This document shows, piece after piece, positions 49,998 to 60,109 of a DNA stretch of 64,000 nt; position 1 is the first letter of the stretch; each line of letters starts with the position of its first letter. Under the pieces are notes generated by a model. It was not told the DNA's origin and searched no databases. It worked only from the letters and a program-made list of their open reading frames with translations. Made by a program: the position numbers and the translations under genes. The DNA comes from Nonomuraea sp. NBC_00507. GTDB lineage: Bacteria > Actinomycetota > Actinomycetes > Streptosporangiales > Streptosporangiaceae. The stretch spans positions 5,394,001-5,458,000 of the forward strand of contig NZ_CP107853.1 in assembly GCF_036013525.1 (NCBI RefSeq), read 5' to 3'.

Positions 49998-50612
49998 TTA
50001 GAGACGTGGTTCGACGAGCGTCTGGAGATGGCGGCGGAGCGCCTGGACCATCAGTTCGGGCGTCATCCGCTCGGGATGCAGCACGCCCTCCATGGTGAGC
50101 CCGTCGATCAGCGCGCACAGCCGCTCGGTCTCCACCTTCGGGTCCCCGGCCAGTCGTCGGCGCCGGGCGATCCCGTCCACGATCCGCCGCACCAGGGTGC
50201 GCATGCCATCGTAGGACTCGCGTGCGAGCGGCCGCAGCTCGGGCCGGGTGCGGGCGGCCGTCGCGAACGCCAGCCAGACGGTGGCCTCGTCCCGCCGCCG
50301 CTCGTCCAGCGGCAGGAGCTCCGACAACATCAGCTCGACGCCCTCAGTCCGCTCGTCCTCGTCCTGGGTGGCCAGCAGCGGGCCGACCCGCTCCGTCAGC
50401 CGGGCGCTCACCCGGTCGAGCGAGGCCCGCATCGCGAACACCATCAGGTCCGTGTGGCCGTCGAAGTAGTGCCTGACCGAGCCGATGGCCAGTCCGGCCT
50501 CCTCGGCCACGTTGCGCAGGGACGCCTGCTCGAAGCCCGCGCGCCGCACGACGCGGAACACCGCGTCGACGACCTCGTCCCGGCGTGCCTCCGGATCGAC
50601 CACTTTCGGCAT
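49998..50612 (-). CDS. TetR-family transcriptional regulator
   Basis: A 204-residue TetR protein. The N-terminal HTH is clear: RRDEVVDAVFRVVRRAGFEQASLRNVAEEAGLAIGSVRHYF (residues 10-50). The C-terminal ligand domain is BetI-like (VWLAFATAARTRPELRPL, then LCALIDGLTMEGVLHPERM). ATG 50612 is used; the longer frame upstream overlaps the divergent gene and has no similarity. The divergent neighbour, a small membrane protein with start 27 bp away, is its most likely target. Confidence 0.9.
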   Translation of the reverse strand: MPKVVDPEARRDEVVDAVFRVVRRAGFEQASLRNVAEEAGLAIGSVRHYFDGHTDLMVFAMRASLDRVSARLTERVGPLLATQDEDERTEGVELMLSELLPLDERRRDEATVWLAFATAARTRPELRPLARESYDGMRTLVRRIVDGIARRRRLAGDPKVETERLCALIDGLTMEGVLHPERMTPELMVQALRRHLQTLVEPRL

Positions 50613-50639
50613 TAGCCGCTCGTCGCCAAGGATGTCTAC

Positions 50640-51011
50640 GTGCCGCCGGTCGTGCTGGTCGCGGTCGGCGTGCACGGCCTGGCGAAGCAGGGCCTGTCCG
50701 CGCTCGACGTGGGATGGCTCGCCGTCACGGTGCTGCTCGGCGTCGCCTTCGGCGCGGTCCGGGCCGCCACCACGGTGCTGTACGCGAGGAACGGTGTTCT
50801 GTGGCAGCGCTATACCGCGAAGACGCTGGTGGTGTGGGTGGCCACGTTCGCCGCCGGCGTGGGCGTGGGCGCGCTGGCGATCACGGTCGGCATGCACCCC
50901 GAGGCCAGGTCCATGCCGCTGTCGATCGGCGTCGGGCTGCTGGGCGAGGCGCTGGTGGTCCTGCTCAGGTCGAGGGTGGCAGGCGTGCCGCTCTCGACCG
51001 GCAAAAGATGA
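50640..51011 (+). CDS. Four-helix membrane protein divergent from the TetR gene
   Basis: A 123-residue integral membrane protein with four hydrophobic helices (about residues 4-20, 26-47, 60-82 and 92-110). It resembles DUF1453/CcdC-like small membrane proteins, but the match is loose. The start GTG 50640 is the only initiation codon after the in-frame stop at 50613, and lies very near the TetR promoter. It ends 1 bp before the convergent methyltransferase gene. The TetR partner probably represses it; a role in efflux or stress is speculative. Confidence 0.7.
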   Translation: MPPVVLVAVGVHGLAKQGLSALDVGWLAVTVLLGVAFGAVRAATTVLYARNGVLWQRYTAKTLVVWVATFAAGVGVGALAITVGMHPEARSMPLSIGVGLLGEALVVLLRSRVAGVPLSTGKR

Positions 51012-51012
51012 T

Positions 51013-51840
51013 TTATCCGCGTACGCGGCCCACGCCGGCCAGGATGCCGGACCTGACGAGGTCGTACGAGCCGTCGGGGGAGGCGTCCGGGGCCCAGTCG
51101 GCGACCGGCACGACGCCGGGGCCGAGCAGGTCCAAACCGTCGAAGTACGCGGCGATCTCGTCGTAGCCGCGCCGCGCCAGGCCGCCCGGCGAGGTGCGCG
51201 AATAGACCTGCCGGCTGGCCTCGGTGACGTCGTCCGCGGCGTCGCCCGCGTACAGGTGCGACAGCACCAGATAGCCGTCCGGGCCCAGGCGCTCGCGGAG
51301 GCGGGCGACGATCCGGCGGGCCTCGGCGTCGTCGGTGATGAAGTGCAGCACGGAGACCAGCAGGACCGCGTACGGCTGGGACAGGTCGAGATGCCCGGCC
51401 ACGCGCGGGTCGTCCAGGATCGCGTCCGGGTCCTTCAGGTCGCCTTCCAGTGCTAGCACGTCCGGGTCCCTGGCCAGCAGCGCGCGGGCGTGGACGAGCA
51501 CGATCGGGTCGTTGTCCACGTACACGACGCGGGAGCCGGCCCCGTGCCGCCGCGCCACCTGGTGGACGTTGTCCTGGGTGGGCAGCCCCGCGCCGATGTC
51601 GACGAACTGGCGCACGCCCGCCTCGGCCAGCATCCGCACCGACCGGCCGAGGAAGCCCCGGTTGGCCAGGGCGATCTCCCGGGCGTCGTTGCCCATCTGC
51701 CGGCCGATCTCGATCATCTTCTCGGCCGCTTCGCGGTCGGCGGCGAAGTTGTCCCGGCCACCGAGGTAGTAGTCGTACATGCGGGCGACGCTGGGCACGT
51801 TCGGGTCGATCCCGGCGGGTACGCGGTCCGCCTCGGTCAT
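51013..51840 (-). CDS. SAM-dependent methyltransferase of the Methyltransf_19 (DUF574) family
   Basis: A 275-residue protein that begins with the family signature PNVPSVARMYDYYLGGRDNFAADREAAEKM (residues 11-40) and has FVDIGAGLPTQDNVHQVA as the SAM-binding loop near residue 78, YVDNDPIVLVHARALL and GPDGYLVLSHL. This family is highly expanded in actinomycetes and includes regulators of antibiotic production, though substrates are unknown. ATG 51840 follows GGAAAGG. The protein lies between two unrelated regulators and is probably monocistronic. Confidence 0.92.
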   Translation of the reverse strand: MTEADRVPAGIDPNVPSVARMYDYYLGGRDNFAADREAAEKMIEIGRQMGNDAREIALANRGFLGRSVRMLAEAGVRQFVDIGAGLPTQDNVHQVARRHGAGSRVVYVDNDPIVLVHARALLARDPDVLALEGDLKDPDAILDDPRVAGHLDLSQPYAVLLVSVLHFITDDAEARRIVARLRERLGPDGYLVLSHLYAGDAADDVTEASRQVYSRTSPGGLARRGYDEIAAYFDGLDLLGPGVVPVADWAPDASPDGSYDLVRSGILAGVGRVRG

Positions 51841-51925
51841 GCGACGACCTTTCCTTGGCGATCTTCCTCGCGCCGATTGTAGGGGCAGAAGGGAGTATTC
51901 GGGCAAGGGACGCGGTGGAGGGGGA

Positions 51926-52876
51926 TCAGGTGCGGCGGAACGTGTGCCGATAGGCCAGTGGCGCCACCCCCACCGCCGCGTGCAAGTGCTGGCGCAGCGA
52001 GACCGCCGTGCCGAAGCCCGCCCGCCTGGCCACCTCCTCCACCCCGAGGTCCGTCGTCTCCAGCAGGTGCCTGGCGTGCTGCACCCGCTGCCCGGTCAGC
52101 CACTTGGCCGGGCTCACGCCGGTCTCCTCGCGAAAGCGCCTGGTGAACGTGCGCACGCTCATCCTGGCGTGCTCGGCGAGCGCGCTCAGATCGACCGGGG
52201 TCTCGAGATGGGCCAGCATCCACGCGCGGGTGGCGGCGGTGCCGCCGGCGGCCTCGTACGGAAGGGGGCGCTCGACGTACTGTGCCTGGCCGCCTTCCCG
52301 CCACGGCGGCATGACGCAGCGGCGGGCGGCGCGGTTGGCCACCTCGCTGCCGTGGTCGCGCCTGATCACGTGCAGGCACAGGTCCATCCCTGCCGCCACC
52401 CCAGCCGAGGTCAGCACGTCGCCGTCGTCCACGAACAACACGTCGGCGTCCAGCTTCACCTCCGGGAACAGCGCGGCGAAGCGGGCCGCCTCGCGCCAGT
52501 GCGTGGTGGCCGGGCGCCCGTCGAGCAGGCCGGCCGCCGCCAGCACGAACGACCCCGTGCAGATCGACATCGTCCGCGGGCGGCCCTGGAGCGCCGCGTA
52601 CAGGGTGTCCGAGATCGTGCCGTCCTTCATCGCCCGGCCCGCGTGGATGCCGGGCACGAGGACCGTGTCGGCCGTGTCCAGCACGTCGAGGCCGTGGTCG
52701 GGCAGGACGCTGTAGCCGGCCGAGCAGCGGACCGGCTGCCGGCCCTCGGAGCAGGTCACCACCTCGTACAACTTCTCGCCCTCGGGCGTCTCCGCCGACC
52801 AGAACACCTGGCCGGGCACGCCGAGGTCGAGCGGGGCGAAGTGGTTGAGCACCACGACGGCGATGCGATGCGGCAT
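51926..52876 (-). CDS. GlxA-type regulator (DJ-1/PfpI domain plus AraC HTH), second copy
   Basis: A 316-residue AraC-family regulator. The DJ-1/PfpI-like domain has SICTGSFVLAAAGLLDGR near residue 107. The C-terminal HTH pair is VDLSALAEHARMSVRTFTRRF and VEEVARRAGFGTAVSLRQHL. It is only moderately similar to the GlxA-type protein at 44511, so the two are separate paralogues and not a recent duplication. It is divergent from the MFS transporter across 71 bp, the usual arrangement for a regulator of an exporter or importer. Confidence 0.9.
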   Translation of the reverse strand: MPHRIAVVVLNHFAPLDLGVPGQVFWSAETPEGEKLYEVVTCSEGRQPVRCSAGYSVLPDHGLDVLDTADTVLVPGIHAGRAMKDGTISDTLYAALQGRPRTMSICTGSFVLAAAGLLDGRPATTHWREAARFAALFPEVKLDADVLFVDDGDVLTSAGVAAGMDLCLHVIRRDHGSEVANRAARRCVMPPWREGGQAQYVERPLPYEAAGGTAATRAWMLAHLETPVDLSALAEHARMSVRTFTRRFREETGVSPAKWLTGQRVQHARHLLETTDLGVEEVARRAGFGTAVSLRQHLHAAVGVAPLAYRHTFRRT

Positions 52877-52947
52877 GGCCAGATTCTTTCACATATTGAC
52901 TTTCCGGCCACTCGCGACCATGTAAGGAGATAAATCATGATTGGCGC

Positions 52948-54219
52948 ATGACGTTGAGCACCACCCCCGCGGCCACCACCCGCCGCAAGCTCCACAGGGC
53001 CTGGTACGTGGCGGCCGTCGCCTTCGTGGCGATCCTGGGCGCCGCCGGCTTCCGCGCTACCCCAGGCGTGCTGATCACCCCGCTGCGGGAGGAGTTCGGC
53101 TGGTCCACCGGCACGATCTCGCTGGCCGTGTCGATCAACCTGGTGCTCTACGGGCTGACCGCGCCGTTCGCCGCCGCGCTGATGGACCGCTTCGGCATGC
53201 GCCGCGTGGTCGCGATCGCCCTGCTGCTGATCGCGGTGGGCAGCGGGCTCACCGTCGTGATGACCGCGAGCTGGCAGCTGCTCCTGCTCTGGGGCGTGTT
53301 CGTGGGGCTCGGGACCGGGTCGATGGCGCTCGTGTTCGCCGCGACCGTGGTCGACCGGTGGTTCGTCAGGCACCGCGGGCTGGTCACCGGCATCCTCACC
53401 GCGGCGGGCGCCACCGGGCAGCTGATCTTCCTGCCGGTGCTGGCCCACCTTGCCCAGGGGCCGGGATGGCGGGTCGCCTCGCTCGCCGTCGCGGGGTCGG
53501 CGCTGGCCGTAGTGCCGTTCGTGTGGTGGTTGCTGCGCGACCATCCAGCGGACGTCGGTACGACGGCCTTGGGGGCCGAGCCGGGCGCGGTGCGTACCGA
53601 ACCGGGCAAGGTCAACGCGGCCGTCCGGGCGGTCACCGTGCTCGCCCAGGCGGCCAGGACGCGGCCGTTCTGGCTGCTCGCGGGTGGTTTCGCGATCTGC
53701 GGGATGAGTACGAACGGGCTGGTCGGCACCCACTTCATCCCGGCCGCGCACGACCACGGCATGGCCGAGCCGGTCGCGGCCTCCCTGCTGGCGGTCATCG
53801 GGATCTTCGACATCGTGGGCACGGTCGCCTCCGGCTGGCTCAGCGACCGGATCAACCCCAAGATCCTGCTCGGCGTCTACTACGGGCTGCGTGGGCTCTC
53901 GCTGATGGTGCTGCCCAGCCTGTTCGCGGCCACGACCGAGCCCAGCATGCTGATCTTCATCGTGTTCTACGGGCTGGACTGGGTGGCGACCGTGCCGCCC
54001 ACGGTGGCGCTGTGCCGGCGCATCTACGGCGCCGACGGGGCCGTGGTCTTCGGCTGGGTGTTCGGCTCGCACCAGATCGGCGCCGCGATCGCGGCCGTCG
54101 GCGCCGGCCTCACCCGCGACCACCTCGGCGCCTACGACCTCGCCTGGTACGGCGCCGGCGCCCTCTGCCTCCTGGCCGCCGGCATGTCCCTGGCGATCGG
54201 GCAAGCTAGAGGGCGATGA
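52948..54219 (+). CDS. MFS transporter (oxalate/formate or monocarboxylate-type)
   Basis: A 423-residue major facilitator with 12 transmembrane helices. LMDRFGMRRVV near residue 72 is the loop 2-3 motif. RFWLLAGGF-like (RPFWLLAGGFAICGMSTNGL) and WLSDRINPKILLGVYYGLRGL in the second half fit the MCT/OFA-like group. Substrate unknown, possibly an organic anion. ATG 52948 is 71 bp from the divergent GlxA regulator. The stop overlaps the peptidyl-tRNA hydrolase gene by ATGA. Confidence 0.88.
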   Translation: MTLSTTPAATTRRKLHRAWYVAAVAFVAILGAAGFRATPGVLITPLREEFGWSTGTISLAVSINLVLYGLTAPFAAALMDRFGMRRVVAIALLLIAVGSGLTVVMTASWQLLLLWGVFVGLGTGSMALVFAATVVDRWFVRHRGLVTGILTAAGATGQLIFLPVLAHLAQGPGWRVASLAVAGSALAVVPFVWWLLRDHPADVGTTALGAEPGAVRTEPGKVNAAVRAVTVLAQAARTRPFWLLAGGFAICGMSTNGLVGTHFIPAAHDHGMAEPVAASLLAVIGIFDIVGTVASGWLSDRINPKILLGVYYGLRGLSLMVLPSLFAATTEPSMLIFIVFYGLDWVATVPPTVALCRRIYGADGAVVFGWVFGSHQIGAAIAAVGAGLTRDHLGAYDLAWYGAGALCLLAAGMSLAIGQARGR

Positions 54220-54881
54220 ACGAACTGTATGTGCTGCCGCTCGTGGTCAGGATCGAGCGGGCCACACCCCCTGAGCGCACCGACGCGCTGGAAGCCGCCG
54301 CCATGGCGGTGCTGAGCCTGCTCGACGACCCGGGGGAGTGGGCCGCCGAACTCCATGCCTGGCAGTCCACCGGCAAGATCCGCAAGGTCGTGCGCCGGGC
54401 CAGGGGCGCCGAGTGGCGCCGCGCGATCGCGCTGCCCGGGCGCACCGTCGAGCACCGCACGGCGGAGGTGCGCGTGCACCCGCCCGTGCCACTCGACGGC
54501 TGGCCGAAAGACCTCGCGCGCCTCCAGGTGGGAGGCACCGAGCTGGTCGACAGCGCCGAGCCCCCGCCGGCCGAGCCGCCGATCCTGTGGGCCAACCCGG
54601 AGCTGGAGATGTCCGCGGGCAAGGCCATGGCGCAGGCCGGGCACGCCGCCCAGCTCGCCTGGTGGGCCAGCGACGCGGCCGAGCGGGCGGCCTGGCGGGC
54701 GAACGGGCTCGCCGTCTCGGTCCGCACGGCCGCCCGGGACGATTTCCCCGCCAAGGTGGCCGCCGGGCTGCCCGTGGTGCGCGACGCCGGGTTCACCGAG
54801 ATCGAGCCGGGCTCGTGCACGTTCGTGGCGGACGCGCCCTGGCTCTACGGCGGGTCGCGTTCAGCGACTCACCGCAGGTAG
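54216..54881 (+). CDS. PTH2-family peptidyl-tRNA hydrolase-like protein
   Basis: A 221-residue protein whose C-terminal half is a PTH2 domain: ELEMSAGKAMAQAGHAAQLAWW (residues about 130-150) matches the KGKxAAQxxHA catalytic helix, and SVRTAARDDFPAKVAAGLP with IEPGSCTFVA completes the fold. The N-terminal half (residues 1-110) is specific to actinobacterial members and has no known role. PTH2 enzymes release tRNA from peptidyl-tRNA; whether this acts so, beside a standard Pth1, is unproven. It is coupled to the MFS gene. Confidence 0.82.
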   Translation: MNELYVLPLVVRIERATPPERTDALEAAAMAVLSLLDDPGEWAAELHAWQSTGKIRKVVRRARGAEWRRAIALPGRTVEHRTAEVRVHPPVPLDGWPKDLARLQVGGTELVDSAEPPPAEPPILWANPELEMSAGKAMAQAGHAAQLAWWASDAAERAAWRANGLAVSVRTAARDDFPAKVAAGLPVVRDAGFTEIEPGSCTFVADAPWLYGGSRSATHRR

Positions 54882-54896
54882 CGCACGGGCAGGTCC

Positions 54897-55856
54897 CTAG
54901 ATCGTGAACACGTCCGCCAGCACGCCGCCCGCCGGGGTGATCCGCGCGGGTGACGGGCTGTCGTAAACCACCATGAGCCTGCCATCCTCCAGCCGCGCCA
55001 GGCCCTCGGGATGGTCGCAGCCCACGCCGTAGGGGAGCTCGCGCACGATCTCCAGCTCGTCCTTGGGCACGACGCCCTGCCGCTCGGCCGGCCGCCAGCG
55101 CACGATGCGCACCGGGCCGTCGAGGTCCATGGTGGGGCCGGTGAGCAGCAGCAGCGAGTCGCCGTCCGGGCACAGGTCCCGCACGCCCAGCCCGTCCAGG
55201 TCCAGGAAGTGCTTGCGGTACGGCTCCCGCAGGCGCAGCCGACGCCGCCCGGAGTCGTCGAGCCGCAACTCGAGAACCACCGCCCAGCCGCGCAGCACCG
55301 GGCCGCGCAACCCAATGTAGATCTGCTCGGAGATGACGGCGATGCCCTCGACGTCGAAGCCGTTGTCCTTGCCCGGCAGCGCCAGGAACGGAGCGAGGTG
55401 CCGGTCCTCGCGCAGGTGTGCGGTGAGGTTGTGCGTCCCGGCCAGGATCGCGCCGGGACCGGGGACCTCGTCGTGCAGCGGCAGACGGGCCAGGATGAAC
55501 CGGTTCTCCTCCCTGATCACCGTGGCGAGCCGGTCGGCGGCCTTGTCCGGGTCCTTCGACTTGACCCGCTTGCGCTTCATGCTGTGCGAGCCGACCAGCC
55601 AGAGCCAGCCGTTCGCCCGGGCCATGCCCTCGATGTCGGCCTCGTCCTCCGGACCCGCGGGCAGGTCGACGTAGTCGGCCAGCCGGTAGGTGCGCTGGTC
55701 TCCGAAGTGGTCGCCCGACCACGCCAGATGCTCGAAGGTCGCGGTCTCGTCGCCGGCGACCCAGAGACCGTTCGCGCTCTGCCGGATCGCTGAGAGATTC
55801 GTGTGTGTTTGAGACGCTTGCGAGGCGTGGTCGAATCGCAGCTCCACCTGTTCCAC
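54897..55856 (-). CDS. DUF3616 domain protein
   Basis: A 319-residue protein with the DUF3616 blocks: NLSAIRQSANGLWVAGDETATFEHL, ADIEGMARANGWLWLVGSHS near residue 75, DVEGIAVISEQIYIGLRGPVLRGWAVVLEL near residue 170, and DHPEGLARLEDGRLMVVYD near 285. The pattern of short repeats suggests a beta-propeller related to phytase-like or SMP-30-like folds. No signal peptide. Function unknown. It starts at GTG 55856 and is convergent with the PTH2 gene 15 bp away. Confidence 0.85.
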   Translation of the reverse strand: MEQVELRFDHASQASQTHTNLSAIRQSANGLWVAGDETATFEHLAWSGDHFGDQRTYRLADYVDLPAGPEDEADIEGMARANGWLWLVGSHSMKRKRVKSKDPDKAADRLATVIREENRFILARLPLHDEVPGPGAILAGTHNLTAHLREDRHLAPFLALPGKDNGFDVEGIAVISEQIYIGLRGPVLRGWAVVLELRLDDSGRRRLRLREPYRKHFLDLDGLGVRDLCPDGDSLLLLTGPTMDLDGPVRIVRWRPAERQGVVPKDELEIVRELPYGVGCDHPEGLARLEDGRLMVVYDSPSPARITPAGGVLADVFTI

Positions 55857-55903
55857 GAGCCCATGATTGCACTTCGGTAGCTTCCGGGGCGTAATGGCGG
55901 GAT

Positions 55904-56824
55904 ATGTCGTACGCTCCCGTCGTGCTCGATGGGGAAGATGAGATCAAGGGTTCCCGAGTGAGAACCGTCACCAGGCCTGGAACCCCTGTTTCTCCGCCCA
56001 GACGCTCCCGCATCGGAGACCTCCGCATGCGGGACGTGTACCGGGGGCTCGCCGTGGTCGCCGCCGTCGTGGCAGTCGCCGTGACGGTGGTCGCGGTGCT
56101 CCCGCCCGAGCCGGACGAGGTCGTCGCGCGGCCGGTAACCGCGCCGCCGGCCGCGCCGTCCTCGTCCGGCCCCACCGTTTCGGCGAGCGCCACCGTGTCG
56201 GCCGGCGCCACCGTTTCGGCCAGCCCCGCGGCCGGTGACGCGCCTCTGGAACGGGCCACGCCGAGCCCCGGCCCGACCCTCGCGCCCGGCTACACGCCCA
56301 TGGAGGCGCTGGCCGCCGACCCGCGCGTCCCCCGCCTGACCGGCGCGGTCAAGCGCATGTCCCTGTCGTCGCCGTCCCGGCAGGTCGTCAAAGATGAGCG
56401 CACCGGCCTGGCGGTGCCCAACCTCCCCAAGCCGTGGAAGTCGTACGGGCCCGCGCCGTTCAGCACCAAGCAGGTGCTTCCCAAGACGCGCGGGACCACC
56501 CTGCGCGGCATGGTCGTCACCTGCCCGCTGCCGATCATGGCGCAGGACTCCGCGCGCGACACGGCGTTGCTGGCCGCCCGTTGGACGCTCAACCACCACC
56601 CCAAGGGCGCCAAGATCAACTGGCTCGCCTCGCAACCCGTCAAGCGCGGCTGGATGCTCGTCTATCGCGTCACCTACGGCAAGCACACGTCGCGGGCGGC
56701 GGTCGTGATCATGGATGGGGGAATGAGCAAGCCCGGTCTGGTGTTCGTCACAGTGCCTGACGCGCAGCGAAAGCAGTGGCGGGACATCGGTCGAGTGGTG
56801 TCCGGGGTGCGTGTTCTAGGCTAG
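55904..56824 (+). CDS. Membrane-anchored protein with Ala/Ser/Pro-rich stalk, function unknown
   Basis: A 306-residue protein. A basic N-terminus is followed by one transmembrane helix at about residues 48-66 (GLAVVAAVVAVAVTVVAVLP). Next comes a low-complexity stalk (residues 75-125) that contains a three-fold 24-bp DNA repeat giving TVSA-type peptides at about 56177-56227. A globular extracytoplasmic domain with MVVTCPLPIMAQDSARDTAL and TYGKHTSRAAVVIMDGG follows. The single Cys and the compact domain recall secreted actinobacterial proteins of unknown function. It lies directly before ftsH and may share its transcription. Confidence 0.65.
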   Translation: MSYAPVVLDGEDEIKGSRVRTVTRPGTPVSPPRRSRIGDLRMRDVYRGLAVVAAVVAVAVTVVAVLPPEPDEVVARPVTAPPAAPSSSGPTVSASATVSAGATVSASPAAGDAPLERATPSPGPTLAPGYTPMEALAADPRVPRLTGAVKRMSLSSPSRQVVKDERTGLAVPNLPKPWKSYGPAPFSTKQVLPKTRGTTLRGMVVTCPLPIMAQDSARDTALLAARWTLNHHPKGAKINWLASQPVKRGWMLVYRVTYGKHTSRAAVVIMDGGMSKPGLVFVTVPDAQRKQWRDIGRVVSGVRVLG

Positions 56825-56845
56825 AAAGATCATGGTTGCGGCGAT

Positions 56846-58771
<1,926 letters not shown>

Positions 58772-58824
58772 TTTTTCCGAGAATTAGCGCAAGACGGGCA
58801 TTGACTCGATGGTGTCTCGGGAAG

Positions 58825-58852
58825 CTCTCCCCCGACGAGGATCGGGGGAGAG
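58825..58852 (+). promoter_or_regulatory. Hairpin that includes the ribosome site of the DUF937 gene
   Basis: CTCTCCCCCGA (58825-58835) pairs perfectly with TCGGGGGAGAG (58842-58852) around a 6-nt loop. The right arm contains the only Shine-Dalgarno-like sequence (GGGGGAG) before GTG 58855. Folding would hide the ribosome site. It may also mark the end of ftsH transcription. Confidence 0.5.
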
Positions 58853-58854
58853 CG

Positions 58855-59508
58855 GTGACGCTGCACGACGAGCTTCTCGAGCAGCTCGGAGAGCCGGGTG
58901 TTGAACAGGTCGCCGGAATGCTCGGCACCGGCCCGGCCCAGGCCCGCGACGTCGTCCAGGCCGTGAGCGGCATCATCGTCGGCGGCCTTGCCCGCAACGC
59001 CCAGCACCCGGACGGCGCCGAGGCGCTGCGCGGGGCGTTGGAAGACCACGTGGACGCCGACCCGTTCAACGGCGACGTGGCCTCGCTGACCCGAGACGGG
59101 CACGGCATCCTCGGGCACGTCCTCGGCGGCCAGGGCACCGAGCAGGCCGCGGCCGGGTTGGCGCGGCTCGCCGGGATCGACACCGGCGCCGTCATGAAGC
59201 TGCTGCCGCTCATCGCCCCCATGGTGATGTTCCTGCTGGCCGACCGGGCGGCGCGCCACGACATGGACGCCAGGGACGTGGCCCGCGAGCTGGAGCGGGA
59301 GCGGGCGGCGGTGCCCGGCGGCCTGGGGGAGGCGCTCGACGGGCTGCTATCGAACATCTTCGGCAGCGCCGTGCCGGGCTGGCCGTACGTGGGAAGGGAG
59401 CTCGCGACGGACATGTCGTACGGGGCGTACGGCGAACTGGAGCCGGGACCCTCGCGCGAGCCGGAGCAGGGGCACCCCACCCCGGGCAGGTCGAACTCCG
59501 ACTGGTGA
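58855..59508 (+). CDS. DUF937 domain protein
   Basis: A 217-residue protein with the DUF937 pattern: a short helical N-terminus (VEQVAGMLGTGPAQARDVVQAVSGIIVGGLARNA), a GHGILGHVLGG motif near residue 82 and a following helix TGAVMKLLPLIAPMVMFLLAD. The family is distantly related to YidB-like proteins and may bind other proteins or membranes. The C-terminal 60 residues are Glu/Gly/Pro-rich. GTG 58855 is selected; the frame extends upstream into ftsH without similarity. Translation may be controlled by the hairpin that covers its ribosome site. Confidence 0.8.
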   Translation: MTLHDELLEQLGEPGVEQVAGMLGTGPAQARDVVQAVSGIIVGGLARNAQHPDGAEALRGALEDHVDADPFNGDVASLTRDGHGILGHVLGGQGTEQAAAGLARLAGIDTGAVMKLLPLIAPMVMFLLADRAARHDMDARDVARELERERAAVPGGLGEALDGLLSNIFGSAVPGWPYVGRELATDMSYGAYGELEPGPSREPEQGHPTPGRSNSDW

Positions 59509-59527
59509 GGGCCGGTAGGCTAGTGCG

Positions 59528-60109
59528 GTGATCGTTCTGGCCTCAGCTTCCGCCGCCCGCCTGGCCCTCCTGCGCAGTGCCGGCCTCGACCCCAAAGTGA
59601 TCGTCAGCGGGGTCGACGAGGACGCCTACACCGCGCACAGCCCTGCCGCGCTCAGCCTGATGCTGGCCAAGGCGAAGGCGGAGGCCGTGGCGAGCGGGCT
59701 CGACGAGGGGCTGGTCATCGGCTGCGACTCGATCCTCGAGCTCGACGGCCGCCCCTACGGCAAGCCGGCCTCCGAGGAGGAGGTCGTGCAGCGGTGGCGG
59801 CTGATGCGTGGCCGCACCGGCCGCCTCGTGACGGGCCACTGCCTGATCGACGTCGCGACCGGGCGGCAGGTCGCGGAGGTGGCCAGCACCGTGGTCCGCT
59901 TCGGCCAGCCGTCCGACGAGGAGATCGCCGCTTACGCCGCCACCGGCGAGCCGCTCAACCTGGCCGGGGCGTTCAGCATCGAAGGGCGCGGGGGGTGGTT
60001 CGTCGAGGGCATCGAGGGCGACCACGGCAACGTGCTCGGCATCTCGTTGCCGCTGCTTCGTGACCTGTTCGCGGAGCTGGGCTACGCGGTGACCGCCTTC
60101 TGGCGTTAG
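59528..60109 (+). CDS. maf: Maf-family nucleotide pyrophosphatase
   Basis: A 193-residue Maf/YhdE-type protein. Signature [20 protein letters not shown] at the N-terminus, then [19 protein letters not shown] near residue 62 and the C-terminal [31 protein letters not shown] are typical. Maf proteins hydrolyse non-canonical or UTP/dTTP-type nucleotides and can affect septum formation. TAGGCT (59516-59521) lies 6 nt before GTG 59528 without a Shine-Dalgarno, suggesting leaderless translation. The whole gene is antisense to the extended C-terminal frame of the transposon protein. Confidence 0.93.
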   Translation: MIVLASASAARLALLRSAGLDPKVIVSGVDEDAYTAHSPAALSLMLAKAKAEAVASGLDEGLVIGCDSILELDGRPYGKPASEEEVVQRWRLMRGRTGRLVTGHCLIDVATGRQVAEVASTVVRFGQPSDEEIAAYAATGEPLNLAGAFSIEGRGGWFVEGIEGDHGNVLGISLPLLRDLFAELGYAVTAFWR

